From: [Ruminococcus] lactaris ATCC 29176 | GTDB lineage: Bacteria > Bacillota > Clostridia > Lachnospirales > Lachnospiraceae | Direction of reading: 5' to 3' | DNA length: 64,000 bases | Assembly: GCF_025152405.1 (NCBI RefSeq) | Contig: NZ_CP102292.1 | Location: 1,054,001-1,118,000 of the forward strand | Part shown: piece by piece, positions 54,825 through 64,000 of the stretch | Layout of the letters: each line of letters starts with the position of its first letter | Position numbering within the stretch: the first letter of the stretch is position 1 | The notes under the pieces: generated by a model | Told to the model about the DNA's origin: nothing | Seen by the model: only the letters and a program-made list of their open reading frames with translations | Databases searched by the model: none | Position numbers and translations under genes: made by a program

Positions 54825-57464
54825 ATGCAGCCATACGGAGTAAACCAATTAAGGAAAATGTTTTTGGAGTTCTTTGAGAGCAAGGGACATCTTGTGATGA
54901 AGAGCTTTTCTTTAGTACCGCATAATGATAAGAGTCTTCTCCTGATCAATTCAGGAATGGCTCCGCTGAAACCATATTTTACAGGACAGGAGATCCCTCC
55001 GAGAAGAAGAGTGACTACCTGCCAGAAGTGTATCCGTACAGGAGATATTGAAAATGTAGGAAAGACAGCACGCCATGGTACATTTTTTGAGATGCTTGGA
55101 AATTTCTCTTTCGGGGATTATTTTAAGAATGAAGCCATCGAGTGGTCATGGGAATTTCTGACAGAAGTAGTAGGACTTGACCCGGACAGACTTTATCCGT
55201 CAGTCTATGAAGAGGATGATGAAGCATTTGATATCTGGAATAAGAAGATGGGAATCCCTGCAGAGCGTATTTTCCGTTTCGGTAAGGAAGATAACTTCTG
55301 GGAGCATGGTTCAGGCCCGTGTGGTCCATGTTCAGAGATTTATTACGACCGTGGAGAAAAGTATGGATGTGGAAAACCGGGATGTACAGTCGGATGCGAA
55401 TGTGACCGTTATATGGAAATTTGGAACAACGTATTCAGCCAGTTTAATAATGACGGACATGGAAATTATACCGATCTGATCCAGAAGAATATTGATACAG
55501 GTATGGGACTGGAGCGTCTGGCATGTATCGTACAGGATGTAGATTCCATGTTCGATATCGATACAATGAAGGCTCTGCGTGACCATGTATGCCGCCTTTC
55601 AGGAAAACAGTACGGAACAGATCACGAGACAGATGTCTCTCTGCGTGTCGTTACAGATCATGTCCGTTCCGTGACATTTATGATCTCAGACGGAATCCTT
55701 CCATCCAACAGCGGACGTGGATATGTTCTTCGTCGTCTGTTAAGACGTGCATGCCGTCACGGAAAGCTGCTCGGAATCGAGGGAGCGTTCCTTGTAGAAC
55801 TTGCTACAACTGTGATCGAAGGATCAAAGGACGGATATCCGGAGCTGGAAGAAAAGAAAGAGTTTATCTTTAATGTGATTGCAAAGGAAGAGGCGAACTT
55901 CAATAAGACGATCGATCAGGGACTTGCGATCCTTGCAGATATGGAAGCTGAGATGGAGAAGAAGGGCGAGAAAGTTCTCTCCGGCGAGAATGCATTCCGC
56001 CTTTATGATACCTATGGATTCCCGATTGATCTGACAAGTGAGATCCTGGAGGAAAAAGGTCTGACTTATGATGAAGAAGGCTTCAAAAAGGCTCAGGAAG
56101 AACAGCGTGCCAAGTCAGAGGGAACATTCGGAACTCATTCCTATACAGGAAAAGAAGTATCTGTCTATGATGAACTGGATGCAGAGATCGGAACAGAATT
56201 TGTAGGATACGATCATCTTACATTTGATTCAAAAGTTTCCGCACTGACTACAGAGGATGAGATCGTGGATGCTCTGTCTGACGGAGAAAAGGGAACGATC
56301 ATTGTTGAGCAGACCCCGTTCTATGCAACGATGGGTGGACAGGAAGCTGACAAGGGAGTGATCCGGACAGCAGAAGGTGAGTTTGTTGTAGAGGATTGTA
56401 TCCACCTTGCAGGAACAAAGGTCGGACATATCGGCCATGTGACAAAGGGTATGATCAAGATCGGTGATACTGTGACATTGGAGGTTAATGCAAAGAACAG
56501 GGCTCTGACTGAAAGAAACCACAGTGCGACGCATCTGCTTCAGAAAGCACTTCGTACTGTACTTGGAAGTCATGTTGAGCAGGCTGGATCTTTTGTAAAT
56601 GAAGACAGACTTCGTTTTGACTTTACTCATTTTTCCGCAGTGACTCCGGAAGAGTTGAAGAAAGTAGAAGAGATTGTGAATGAGCAGATCCAGAATGCCC
56701 TTGAAGTAGTTACAAAGAATCTGCCGATTGAAGAGGCAAGGAAGACCGGTGCTCAGGCTTTGTTTGGCGAGAAGTACGGTGACGTTGTACGTGTAGTAGA
56801 CATGGGTGGATTTTCAGTTGAATTTTGTGGAGGAACCCATGTGAAAAATACATCTGAGATCATGGCACTTAAGATTATCTCAGAGAGTGGTGTGGCAGCC
56901 GGTGTACGCCGTATAGAGGCTCTGACATCAGACGGTCTTATGAAGTATTATGCAGAAATGGAGCATCTCCTGAAAGAAGCTGCCCAGCTTATAAAGGCTT
57001 CCCCTGAGAATCTGGCTGAGAAGATCACACATCTGCAGGCAGAGAATAAAGCTCTGAAGGGAGAAGTGGACAGCTTAAAGAGCAAAATGGCACAGGAAGC
57101 AGCAGGCAATGTCCTGGATCGGGTAAAAGAAGTGAAGGGTGTGAAACTTCTTGCTGCTCAGCTTGACGGAGTTGATATGAATGAACTTCGTGAACTGGGA
57201 GACCAGTTTAAAGAGAAACTGGGAGAAGGCGTGGTTGTTCTTGCATCCGGAAATGAAGGAAAAGTAAGTCTGATGGCAACCGTAACAAATGGTGCCATGA
57301 AACAGGGAGCCCATGCAGGTAACCTTGTGAAGGCGATCGCAGGTCTTGTCGGTGGTGGCGGTGGCGGACGTCCGAATATGGCACAGGCCGGTGGTAAGAA
57401 CCCGGCAGGTATTGCACAGGCACTTGAGAAAGCAGAAGAAGTCCTCGCAGAGCAGATCCATTAA
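54825..57464 (+). CDS. alaS: Alanyl-tRNA synthetase
   Basis: Charges tRNA-Ala. 879 residues: class II catalytic core with SFSLVPHNDKSLLLINSGMA (about 26) and motif 2 region; tRNA-recognition domain; editing domain with HSATHLLQKALR (about 566) and CGGTHVKNT (about 668), the zinc/editing motifs; and a C-terminal domain with oligomerising coiled coil and GGGGGGRPNMAQAGG near the end. GAGGAGG precedes ATG 54825. The leader (54754-54824) is too short for a T-box; it has a CCACTTT/AAAGTGG hairpin at 54755-54771. Confidence 0.97.
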   Translation: MQPYGVNQLRKMFLEFFESKGHLVMKSFSLVPHNDKSLLLINSGMAPLKPYFTGQEIPPRRRVTTCQKCIRTGDIENVGKTARHGTFFEMLGNFSFGDYFKNEAIEWSWEFLTEVVGLDPDRLYPSVYEEDDEAFDIWNKKMGIPAERIFRFGKEDNFWEHGSGPCGPCSEIYYDRGEKYGCGKPGCTVGCECDRYMEIWNNVFSQFNNDGHGNYTDLIQKNIDTGMGLERLACIVQDVDSMFDIDTMKALRDHVCRLSGKQYGTDHETDVSLRVVTDHVRSVTFMISDGILPSNSGRGYVLRRLLRRACRHGKLLGIEGAFLVELATTVIEGSKDGYPELEEKKEFIFNVIAKEEANFNKTIDQGLAILADMEAEMEKKGEKVLSGENAFRLYDTYGFPIDLTSEILEEKGLTYDEEGFKKAQEEQRAKSEGTFGTHSYTGKEVSVYDELDAEIGTEFVGYDHLTFDSKVSALTTEDEIVDALSDGEKGTIIVEQTPFYATMGGQEADKGVIRTAEGEFVVEDCIHLAGTKVGHIGHVTKGMIKIGDTVTLEVNAKNRALTERNHSATHLLQKALRTVLGSHVEQAGSFVNEDRLRFDFTHFSAVTPEELKKVEEIVNEQIQNALEVVTKNLPIEEARKTGAQALFGEKYGDVVRVVDMGGFSVEFCGGTHVKNTSEIMALKIISESGVAAGVRRIEALTSDGLMKYYAEMEHLLKEAAQLIKASPENLAEKITHLQAENKALKGEVDSLKSKMAQEAAGNVLDRVKEVKGVKLLAAQLDGVDMNELRELGDQFKEKLGEGVVVLASGNEGKVSLMATVTNGAMKQGAHAGNLVKAIAGLVGGGGGGRPNMAQAGGKNPAGIAQALEKAEEVLAEQIH

Positions 57465-57524
57465 GCTGCAAAAGCCTGACTTATAAAAATATACAAAATT
57501 CTTAACTTTTTTGAATAAAAAGAG

Positions 57525-57552
57525 TTGACGGAAGAAAAAATTATGGTATAAT
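57525..57552 (+). promoter_or_regulatory. Promoter of rpsU
   Basis: TTGACG (57525-57530) and TATAAT (57547-57552), spacer 16. Confidence 0.8.
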
Positions 57553-57631
57553 AATTAGCAGTGCAATAAATATACCCGAACAGTCGTATGATGCACAATA
57601 CAAGGCTGGAGGGGAGGTTAGGTGTGAGACT

Positions 57632-57808
57632 ATGTCAAATGTAATCGTTAAAGAAAACGAAACGTTAGATAGTGCCTTACGCAGATTCAAAAGAAACTGT
57701 GCAAAGGCTGGCATTCAGCAGGAAATTCGTAAGAGAGAGCATTACGAAAAGCCAAGCGTAAGACGTAAAAAGAAATCTGAAGCTGCTAGAAAACGTAAAT
57801 ATAACTAA
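57632..57808 (+). CDS. rpsU: 30S ribosomal protein S21
   Basis: A 58-residue, very basic protein starting [20 protein letters not shown], the S21 signature, with [20 protein letters not shown] at the C-terminus. S21 sits near the anti-Shine-Dalgarno region of 16S rRNA. The AGGGGAGG ribosome site lies upstream. The gene has its own promoter and terminator, so it is a single-gene unit between alaS and gdhA. Confidence 0.97.
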   Translation: MSNVIVKENETLDSALRRFKRNCAKAGIQQEIRKREHYEKPSVRRKKKSEAARKRKYN

Positions 57809-57820
57809 TATGTGCAGATG

Positions 57821-57853
57821 AGCGGAGTACCGGAATGGTGCTTCGCTTTTTTA
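57821..57853 (+). terminator. Terminator after rpsU
   Basis: AGCGGAGTACC pairs with GGTGCTTCGCT over 11 positions (some G-U), loop GGAAT, then TTTTTT. The stretch 57854-58047 that follows contains no gene or clear site. Confidence 0.9.
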
Positions 57854-58047
57854 TATGTCGGGAAAAATTTCATGATATAAAAAGGTGTTGATATCTTAAA
57901 GCTATGCAGGGAAATAAAATGCTGCAGACGGTCAAAACTTTTCCTGATAAAAATTAGAGGAATTATAGGAAGATGAATTTTGTCAGTATTGTTTATGCAA
58001 TTTCAGTGGCTTAAAGTGATAAAACTTTAAAATGATGCAATAAATTG

Positions 58048-58076
58048 TTGACAATCTTTCATTTAGATTTTAAAAT
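58048..58076 (+). promoter_or_regulatory. Promoter of gdhA
   Basis: Consensus TTGACA (58048-58053) and TAAAAT (58071-58076), spacer 17. Confidence 0.82.
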
Positions 58077-58102
58077 AAACGAGTAGACAAAGAAGTCTCA
58101 AG

Positions 58103-58132
58103 CGAACGCGGCAGACAACAGGTCTTCGCGTT
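58103..58132 (+). promoter_or_regulatory. Hairpin in the gdhA leader
   Basis: AACGCG (58105-58110) with AGAC just after pairs with GTCT and CGCGTT (58127-58132), followed by the AT-rich TATATTTATTTT before the ribosome site. A competing AGAC/GTCT pair lies just upstream (about 58086-58097). It could be an attenuator or only leader structure; not resolved. Confidence 0.4.
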
Positions 58133-58156
58133 ATATTTATTTTAGGAGGTAGTTGA

Positions 58157-59494
<1,338 letters not shown>

Positions 59495-59518
59495 GATTCA
59501 GAGAAAGTGATCAATTCG

Positions 59519-59547
59519 CCCGGGAAATGCAGGTTTCCCGGGTTTTT
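59519..59547 (+). terminator. Terminator after gdhA
   Basis: CCCGGGAAA pairs with TTTCCCGGG around TGCAGG, followed by TTTTTC. Confidence 0.95.
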
Positions 59548-59595
59548 CTTTTTGTTAAAAGATATTAAAGCTTTATGAAAAAAGGATAAAGTTTA

Positions 59596-59624
59596 TTGAC
59601 AATTTAGAATAGAATCTTTATTAT
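59596..59624 (+). promoter_or_regulatory. Promoter of the riboswitch-controlled cation ATPase
   Basis: TTGACA (59596-59601) and TATTAT (59619-59624), spacer 17; the riboswitch follows directly. Confidence 0.82.
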
Positions 59625-59628
59625 ATCT

Positions 59629-59767
59629 AATAAATAAGAGGGAGTAACTGGCACTTTTTAATAAGTGTTTGCGATGTCGCCAGAACCGATGGAATTTAGC
59701 ATCCGTATCGTGATTAAATAGTGAGACTTTTATTGCATATCGAGGTGCAATAAAAGTCTCATTTTTT
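59629..59767 (+). promoter_or_regulatory. yybP-ykoY manganese riboswitch with terminator
   Basis: The leader has the aptamer marks AGAGGGAGTAACTGGC (5' side), GTCGCCAGAACCGATGG in the middle and AGTGAGACTT at the 3' side, like the AAAGGGGAGUAGC and AGCAAGACCUU of the known Lactococcus example. The 3' side overlaps the left arm of a perfect 16-bp terminator (59722-59737 with 59746-59761, then TTTTTT), so ligand binding should prevent termination. Manganese is the known ligand of this class; it fits the following cation-efflux ATPase. Confidence 0.82.
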
Positions 59768-59846
59768 ATACAAGAGAATACAGAAGCAGGTATCGGTGGC
59801 AGGTTTGCTATCTTATAATTATGAGGTAAATGCAGGAGGAGCAAAA

Positions 59847-62459
59847 ATGAGATCATATTATCAAATGTCAGGTGAAGAAGTGCTGCAGGAAGTAAATGGC
59901 TCTTTAGAACCGCTTACGAATGAACAGGTGAGAGAACATCAGGAACAGTATGGACCGAATGAATTGGTCGAGGGAAAGAAAAAGACGATCTTACAGATCT
60001 TTTTGGAACAATATAAGGACTTTCTGGTCATTATTCTGATCATTGCTGCGGTGGCATCAGGATTTATGGGAGATGTGGAGAGTGCCGCAGTTATCCTGAT
60101 CGTGATTACGATGAATGCAATACTGGGGACAGTGCAGACGATCAAGGCAGAACAGTCACTGGCAAGTCTGAAGAAGCTTTCCGGGCCGGAGGCGAAGGTG
60201 CTAAGAGACGGGGCAGTTGTGCAGATCCCTTCCGCAGAAGTGACAGTAGGAGATATTGTGATGCTGGAAGCAGGAGATTATATTCCGGCAGACGGAAGGC
60301 TTTTAGAGTGTGCCAGCATGAAAGTGGATGAAAGTGCATTGACAGGAGAAAGCCTGGGAGTAGAAAAGACAACGACGATTATAAAAGAAGAAAATGTACC
60401 ACTTGGAGACCGGGTGAATATGGTTTATTCGGGCAGTTTTGTCACTTATGGAAGAGGTTCATTTCTTGTAACTGAGATCGGAATGGAGACAGAGGTTGGA
60501 AAGATCGCAGGACTTCTGAAGAATACTTCAGAAAAGCGGACTCCATTGCAGGTGAACCTGGATCAGTTCGGACAAAAGCTTTCCATCCTGATTCTTGTAT
60601 TCTGTGGTATTTTGTTCGGAATCAGTATCCTGCGGGGAGATAATATCGGAGATGCATTTTTATTTGCAGTAGCTCTTGCAGTTGCAGCAATTCCGGAGGC
60701 TCTGAGTTCGATTGTGACCATTGTGCTTTCCTTCGGTACGCAGAAGATGGCAAAGGAACATGCAATCATCAGAAAATTGCAGGCAGTGGAAGGCCTTGGA
60801 AGTGTATCGGTTATCTGTTCAGATAAGACGGGAACACTGACGCAGAATAAAATGACCGTGGAAGATTACTACGTGGATGAAAAGAGTATTCCTGCCGGTG
60901 CAGTAGATCTGACAGACAGTTCACAAAGCCGTCTGATGATCAGCAGTATTCTCTGCAACGATGCAACCAATGCGGATGGTATTGAGATTGGAGATCCGAC
61001 TGAGACAGCACTTTTAAATCTTGCAAGTGGGCTGGGGATGGATCCGGAGGAGGTTCGGAAAAAGTATCCAAGAGAAAGTGAAAACCCGTTTGACAGCGAC
61101 CGAAAACTGATGGCGACCAAGCATATGTTGAACGGAATCCCGACGATGATCGTAAAAGGAGCTGTGGATGTGCTGCTGGACAGGACAGATCTGATCCAGT
61201 TGGGAGATGAAGTGTATGAGATCACGAGGGAGGACCGTGCAAGGATTGAGGCACAAAACCGGAAGTATTCAGAAGAGGGACTTCGTGTACTTGCTTTTGC
61301 ATATAAAGTTGTGTCAGATGAGATGGAACTGACGCTTCAGGACGAGGATCACCTGATATTCCTGGGACTGGTTGCCATGATGGATCCACCGAGGGAAGAG
61401 TCCGCTGCTGCGGTTGCCGAGTGCAAGAGGGCAGGAATCCGTCCAATCATGATCACGGGAGATCATAAAGTAACAGCAGCGGCGATTGCAAAAAGGATTG
61501 GGATTTTGAAAGAAGAATCTGAAGCATGTGAGGGATCTCAGATCGACCGGATGTCGGATGAGGAGCTGAAGGATTTTGTAGAAGGAATTTCTGTATATGC
61601 AAGAGTGTCACCGGAACATAAGATCCGGATTGTGCGGGCATGGCAGGAAAAAGGAAATATCGTTTCCATGACGGGGGATGGTGTGAATGATGCACCGGCA
61701 TTGAAGCAGGCAGATGTAGGTGTTGCAATGGGAATTACCGGAAGTGAAGTGTCCAAGGACGCTGCAGCGATGATCCTGACAGATGATAATTTTGCTACGA
61801 TTGTGAAGGCGGTTGAGAATGGAAGAAATCTTTACAGGAATATCAAATTTGCCATTCAGTTTTTATTATCAGGAAATTTCGGGGCGATCCTGGCAGTACT
61901 GGTTGCGTCAATTTTTGCACTTCCTGTTCCGTTTGCACCGGTGCATTTACTTTTTATCAATCTGCTGACGGACAGTCTTCCGGCGATCGCACTGGGACTT
62001 GAGCCACATTCCAAAGCTGTGATGGAAGAGAAACCAAGACCGTTGAATGAGTCAATCCTTACGAAAGACTTTTTGCTGAGGATCGCAGTGGAGGGAGTAT
62101 CTGTCTGTGCAACAACCATGACGGCATTTCTGATCGGGTACAGGGATGGAAATGCACTGCTGGCGAGTACGATGGCATTTGCAACACTCTGTTCGGCAAG
62201 ACTGTTCCATGGATTCAACTGTAAATCGAACAAACCGGTTGTATTTACAAAGAAAGTGGCAGATAATAAGTATCTGATCGGTGCATTTGCACTGGGAATT
62301 CTGCTGGTGACGGCAGTCGTTATGATCCCTGGACTGCATACGATTTTTAAAGTACAGACACTGAGCTTCACACAGCTCTTTACTGTGTATGGGCTTGCGG
62401 CATTGAATATACCAGTGATTCAGTTATTGAAAGCAATCTGGGTAAAAGCAGGGAAATAG
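59847..62459 (+). CDS. P2A-type cation ATPase, probably manganese or calcium efflux
   Basis: 870 residues: actuator motif TGES (about 185), phosphorylation site SDKTGTLTQNKMTVEDYY (about 330), hinge MTGDGVNDAPALKQADVGVAM (about 610, in part), and about ten membrane helices. Helix M4 has IPEAL and M6 has NLLTDSLPAIALG, but M5 lacks the glutamate of calcium site I (SGNFGAILAVL), as in PMR1-type single-site Ca/Mn pumps. The manganese riboswitch upstream argues for manganese export; Lactococcus YoaB is a riboswitch-controlled relative. ATG 59847 follows AGGAGGAGC; a longer frame lacks a ribosome site. Confidence 0.88.
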   Translation: MRSYYQMSGEEVLQEVNGSLEPLTNEQVREHQEQYGPNELVEGKKKTILQIFLEQYKDFLVIILIIAAVASGFMGDVESAAVILIVITMNAILGTVQTIKAEQSLASLKKLSGPEAKVLRDGAVVQIPSAEVTVGDIVMLEAGDYIPADGRLLECASMKVDESALTGESLGVEKTTTIIKEENVPLGDRVNMVYSGSFVTYGRGSFLVTEIGMETEVGKIAGLLKNTSEKRTPLQVNLDQFGQKLSILILVFCGILFGISILRGDNIGDAFLFAVALAVAAIPEALSSIVTIVLSFGTQKMAKEHAIIRKLQAVEGLGSVSVICSDKTGTLTQNKMTVEDYYVDEKSIPAGAVDLTDSSQSRLMISSILCNDATNADGIEIGDPTETALLNLASGLGMDPEEVRKKYPRESENPFDSDRKLMATKHMLNGIPTMIVKGAVDVLLDRTDLIQLGDEVYEITREDRARIEAQNRKYSEEGLRVLAFAYKVVSDEMELTLQDEDHLIFLGLVAMMDPPREESAAAVAECKRAGIRPIMITGDHKVTAAAIAKRIGILKEESEACEGSQIDRMSDEELKDFVEGISVYARVSPEHKIRIVRAWQEKGNIVSMTGDGVNDAPALKQADVGVAMGITGSEVSKDAAAMILTDDNFATIVKAVENGRNLYRNIKFAIQFLLSGNFGAILAVLVASIFALPVPFAPVHLLFINLLTDSLPAIALGLEPHSKAVMEEKPRPLNESILTKDFLLRIAVEGVSVCATTMTAFLIGYRDGNALLASTMAFATLCSARLFHGFNCKSNKPVVFTKKVADNKYLIGAFALGILLVTAVVMIPGLHTIFKVQTLSFTQLFTVYGLAALNIPVIQLLKAIWVKAGK

Positions 62460-62505
62460 AACTGGATCTTCAGATATAGAATGACAGAACGAAGGAGGAG
62501 TCAAG

Positions 62506-64000
62506 TTGAAAAAAGTAGAGAAACCCAAAAAACCCCTGATATTTTATTACCTGATTGCTCTGGTGATACTGATACTGCTTAATACATTTCTTTTTCCCAA
62601 TCTGATGAATCATCATAAAGTAAAAGATGTAGATTACGGTACATTTCTTACGATGGTTGATAAAAAAGAAGTGTCCAAAGTAGAGTTAAATGGCGATACG
62701 ATTTATTTTACGGATAAATCGGCTGAGCCAAATTACTATGAGACAACGACGTTTGAAGACCCGGATCTTGTAAACCGGCTGGAAGAAGCTGGATGTGAAT
62801 TTGGAAGAATTGCACAGGAAGAGATGAATCCGCTTGTCAGTTTCCTGCTTGTATGGGTTCTGCCAATCGTGATTTTCTGGGTATTGGGACAGTTCCTTGC
62901 AAAGCGTCTGATGAAAAAGATGGGGGGAGGTACTGCCGGAAATCCATTTATGCAGTTCGGAAAAAGCAATGCCAAAGTATATGTTGAGTCTACGACAGGA
63001 ATTACATTTAACGATGTTGCAGGGGAAGATGAGGCAAAAGAACTGCTGACAGAAATCGTGGATTTTCTTCATAATCCAAAGAAATATCAGGAAATTGGAG
63101 CCGTCTGCCCGAAAGGTGCACTTCTTGTCGGACCTCCCGGTACAGGTAAGACGCTGCTTGCAAAGGCGGTGGCAGGAGAAGCAAATGTTCCATTTTTCTC
63201 AATGTCAGGTTCTGAATTTGTTGAAATGTTCGTCGGTATGGGTGCTTCTAAGGTAAGAGATCTTTTCAAGCAGGCAAATGAAAAAGCTCCTTGTATCGTG
63301 TTCATTGATGAGATTGATACGATTGGTAAGAAAAGAGATAATGCCGGATATGGAGGAAATGATGAGCGTGAGCAGACGCTGAACCAGCTTTTGACGGAGA
63401 TGGATGGATTTGATGCATCCAAGGGTGTTGTGATTCTTGCGGCAACGAACCGTCCCGACAGTCTTGATCCGGCACTTTTAAGACCGGGAAGATTTGACCG
63501 GCGGATTCCGGTGGAACTTCCTGACCTGAAAGGAAGAGAAGAAATCCTGAAAGTTCATGCGAAAAAGGTCAGACTGGGAGATGACATTGACTTTAACGCG
63601 ATCGCAAGAGCAGCATCCGGGGCATCCGGAGCGGAGCTGGCGAATATGGTGAATGAAGCGGCATTGCGGGCGGTTCGTGAGAACCGGAAGTTTGTAACAC
63701 AGGCGGATCTTGAAGAGAGTATTGAGACGGTTATTGCCGGATATCAGAAGAAGAATCAGGTACTTTCCGCAAAAGAAAAACTGATTGTATCTTATCATGA
63801 AATCGGACATGCACTGGTTGCCGCATTGCAGACCCATTCTGCACCGGTGACAAAGATTACGATCATTCCGAGAACTTCAGGAGCATTGGGATATACCATG
63901 CAGGTAGAAGCGGAAGAGCGGAATCTTATGAGCAAGGAAGAGCTGGTGAATAAGATTGCAACACTGACAGGTGGAAGATGTGCCGAGAAACTGATCTTTG
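62506..64000 (+). CDS. ftsH: ATP-dependent zinc metalloprotease FtsH, 3' truncated by window end
   Basis: A membrane protease that degrades misfolded membrane proteins. The start is TTG 62506 with AAGGAGGAG 5-7 bases upstream. Two N-terminal membrane helices (about 12-30 and 108-128) flank an external domain; the AAA domain has Walker A VGPPGTGKTLLAKAV (about 208), Walker B CIVFIDEID (about 264) and the second region of homology NRPDSLDPALLRPGRFDRR; the protease motif is HEIGH (about 430). The frame is open to the right edge; the C-terminal part is outside the window. The gap to the ATPase is 46 bases, with no promoter seen. Confidence 0.95.
   Translation, partial: MKKVEKPKKPLIFYYLIALVILILLNTFLFPNLMNHHKVKDVDYGTFLTMVDKKEVSKVELNGDTIYFTDKSAEPNYYETTTFEDPDLVNRLEEAGCEFGRIAQEEMNPLVSFLLVWVLPIVIFWVLGQFLAKRLMKKMGGGTAGNPFMQFGKSNAKVYVESTTGITFNDVAGEDEAKELLTEIVDFLHNPKKYQEIGAVCPKGALLVGPPGTGKTLLAKAVAGEANVPFFSMSGSEFVEMFVGMGASKVRDLFKQANEKAPCIVFIDEIDTIGKKRDNAGYGGNDEREQTLNQLLTEMDGFDASKGVVILAATNRPDSLDPALLRPGRFDRRIPVELPDLKGREEILKVHAKKVRLGDDIDFNAIARAASGASGAELANMVNEAALRAVRENRKFVTQADLEESIETVIAGYQKKNQVLSAKEKLIVSYHEIGHALVAALQTHSAPVTKITIIPRTSGALGYTMQVEAEERNLMSKEELVNKIATLTGGRCAEKLIF

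Overview
The window is a chromosomal segment of an endospore-forming, low-to-moderate G+C Firmicute, most likely a gut Lachnospiraceae (Blautia/Dorea/Ruminococcus-like clostridia). The evidence is a full spoIIIAA-AH operon, spoIVB and spo0A, Firmicute-type promoters and strong AGGAGG ribosome sites, the dnaG-rpoD-trmK-nif3 cluster, tandem tRNA-Leu(AAG) genes and clostridial gene forms (PotC-PotD fusion, MetH with a separate activation protein). I do not assign a species.

Layout. Bases 1 to about 2617 are the right end of an integrated mobilizable element of the Tn4451/TnpX type: 3' part of a MobV-like relaxase, a TnpW-like small protein and a large serine recombinase. It has split a chromosomal XRE-type regulator gene whose 3' part follows. 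From 3.1 to 4.9 kb lie infC-rpmI-rplT behind a leader with a visible attenuator/anti-terminator pair, then two tRNA-Leu genes. From 5.0 to 12.9 kb come a two-domain polyphosphate kinase 2, dnaG, rpoD, trmK, a NIF3-like protein and a TGS-containing nucleoside kinase. A 724-bp fold-back repeat (12895-13618) separates this rightward block from a leftward operon aroC-potA-potB-potCD. Rightward again: an L,D-transpeptidase, tgt, yajC; leuB-ilvD-ilvB and serC-serA; pnp; the spoIIIA operon; prfC; and a long conserved block asp23-nusB-xseA-xseB-ispA-dxs-tlyA-nadK-argR-recN-spoIVB-spo0A. That order follows the Bacillus subtilis yqhY-to-spo0A region, but with prfC where accBC stands, no folD, and nadK added. 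The window ends with glgA, metF, a MetH activation-domain protein, metH, alaS, rpsU, gdhA, a P2A-type cation ATPase behind a yybP-ykoY manganese riboswitch, and the 5' part of ftsH.

How it works together. Most genes are housekeeping: translation (infC, rpmI, rplT, alaS, rpsU, prfC, tgt), replication/transcription (dnaG, rpoD, nusB), RNA decay (pnp), amino acids (leuB, ilvD, ilvB, serC, serA, aroC, gdhA, metF/metH), isoprenoids (ispA, dxs) and sporulation control. Visible regulation includes an infC leader attenuator, a pnp leader stem, a sigma-E promoter before spoIIIAA, 0A boxes before spo0A, and the manganese riboswitch. The least explained pieces are the fold-back element between two convergent stop codons, and a small structured intergenic element at 18669-18739 that shares a 15-mer with the tRNA-Leu leader. 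All calls are from reading the sequence; no database search was run.
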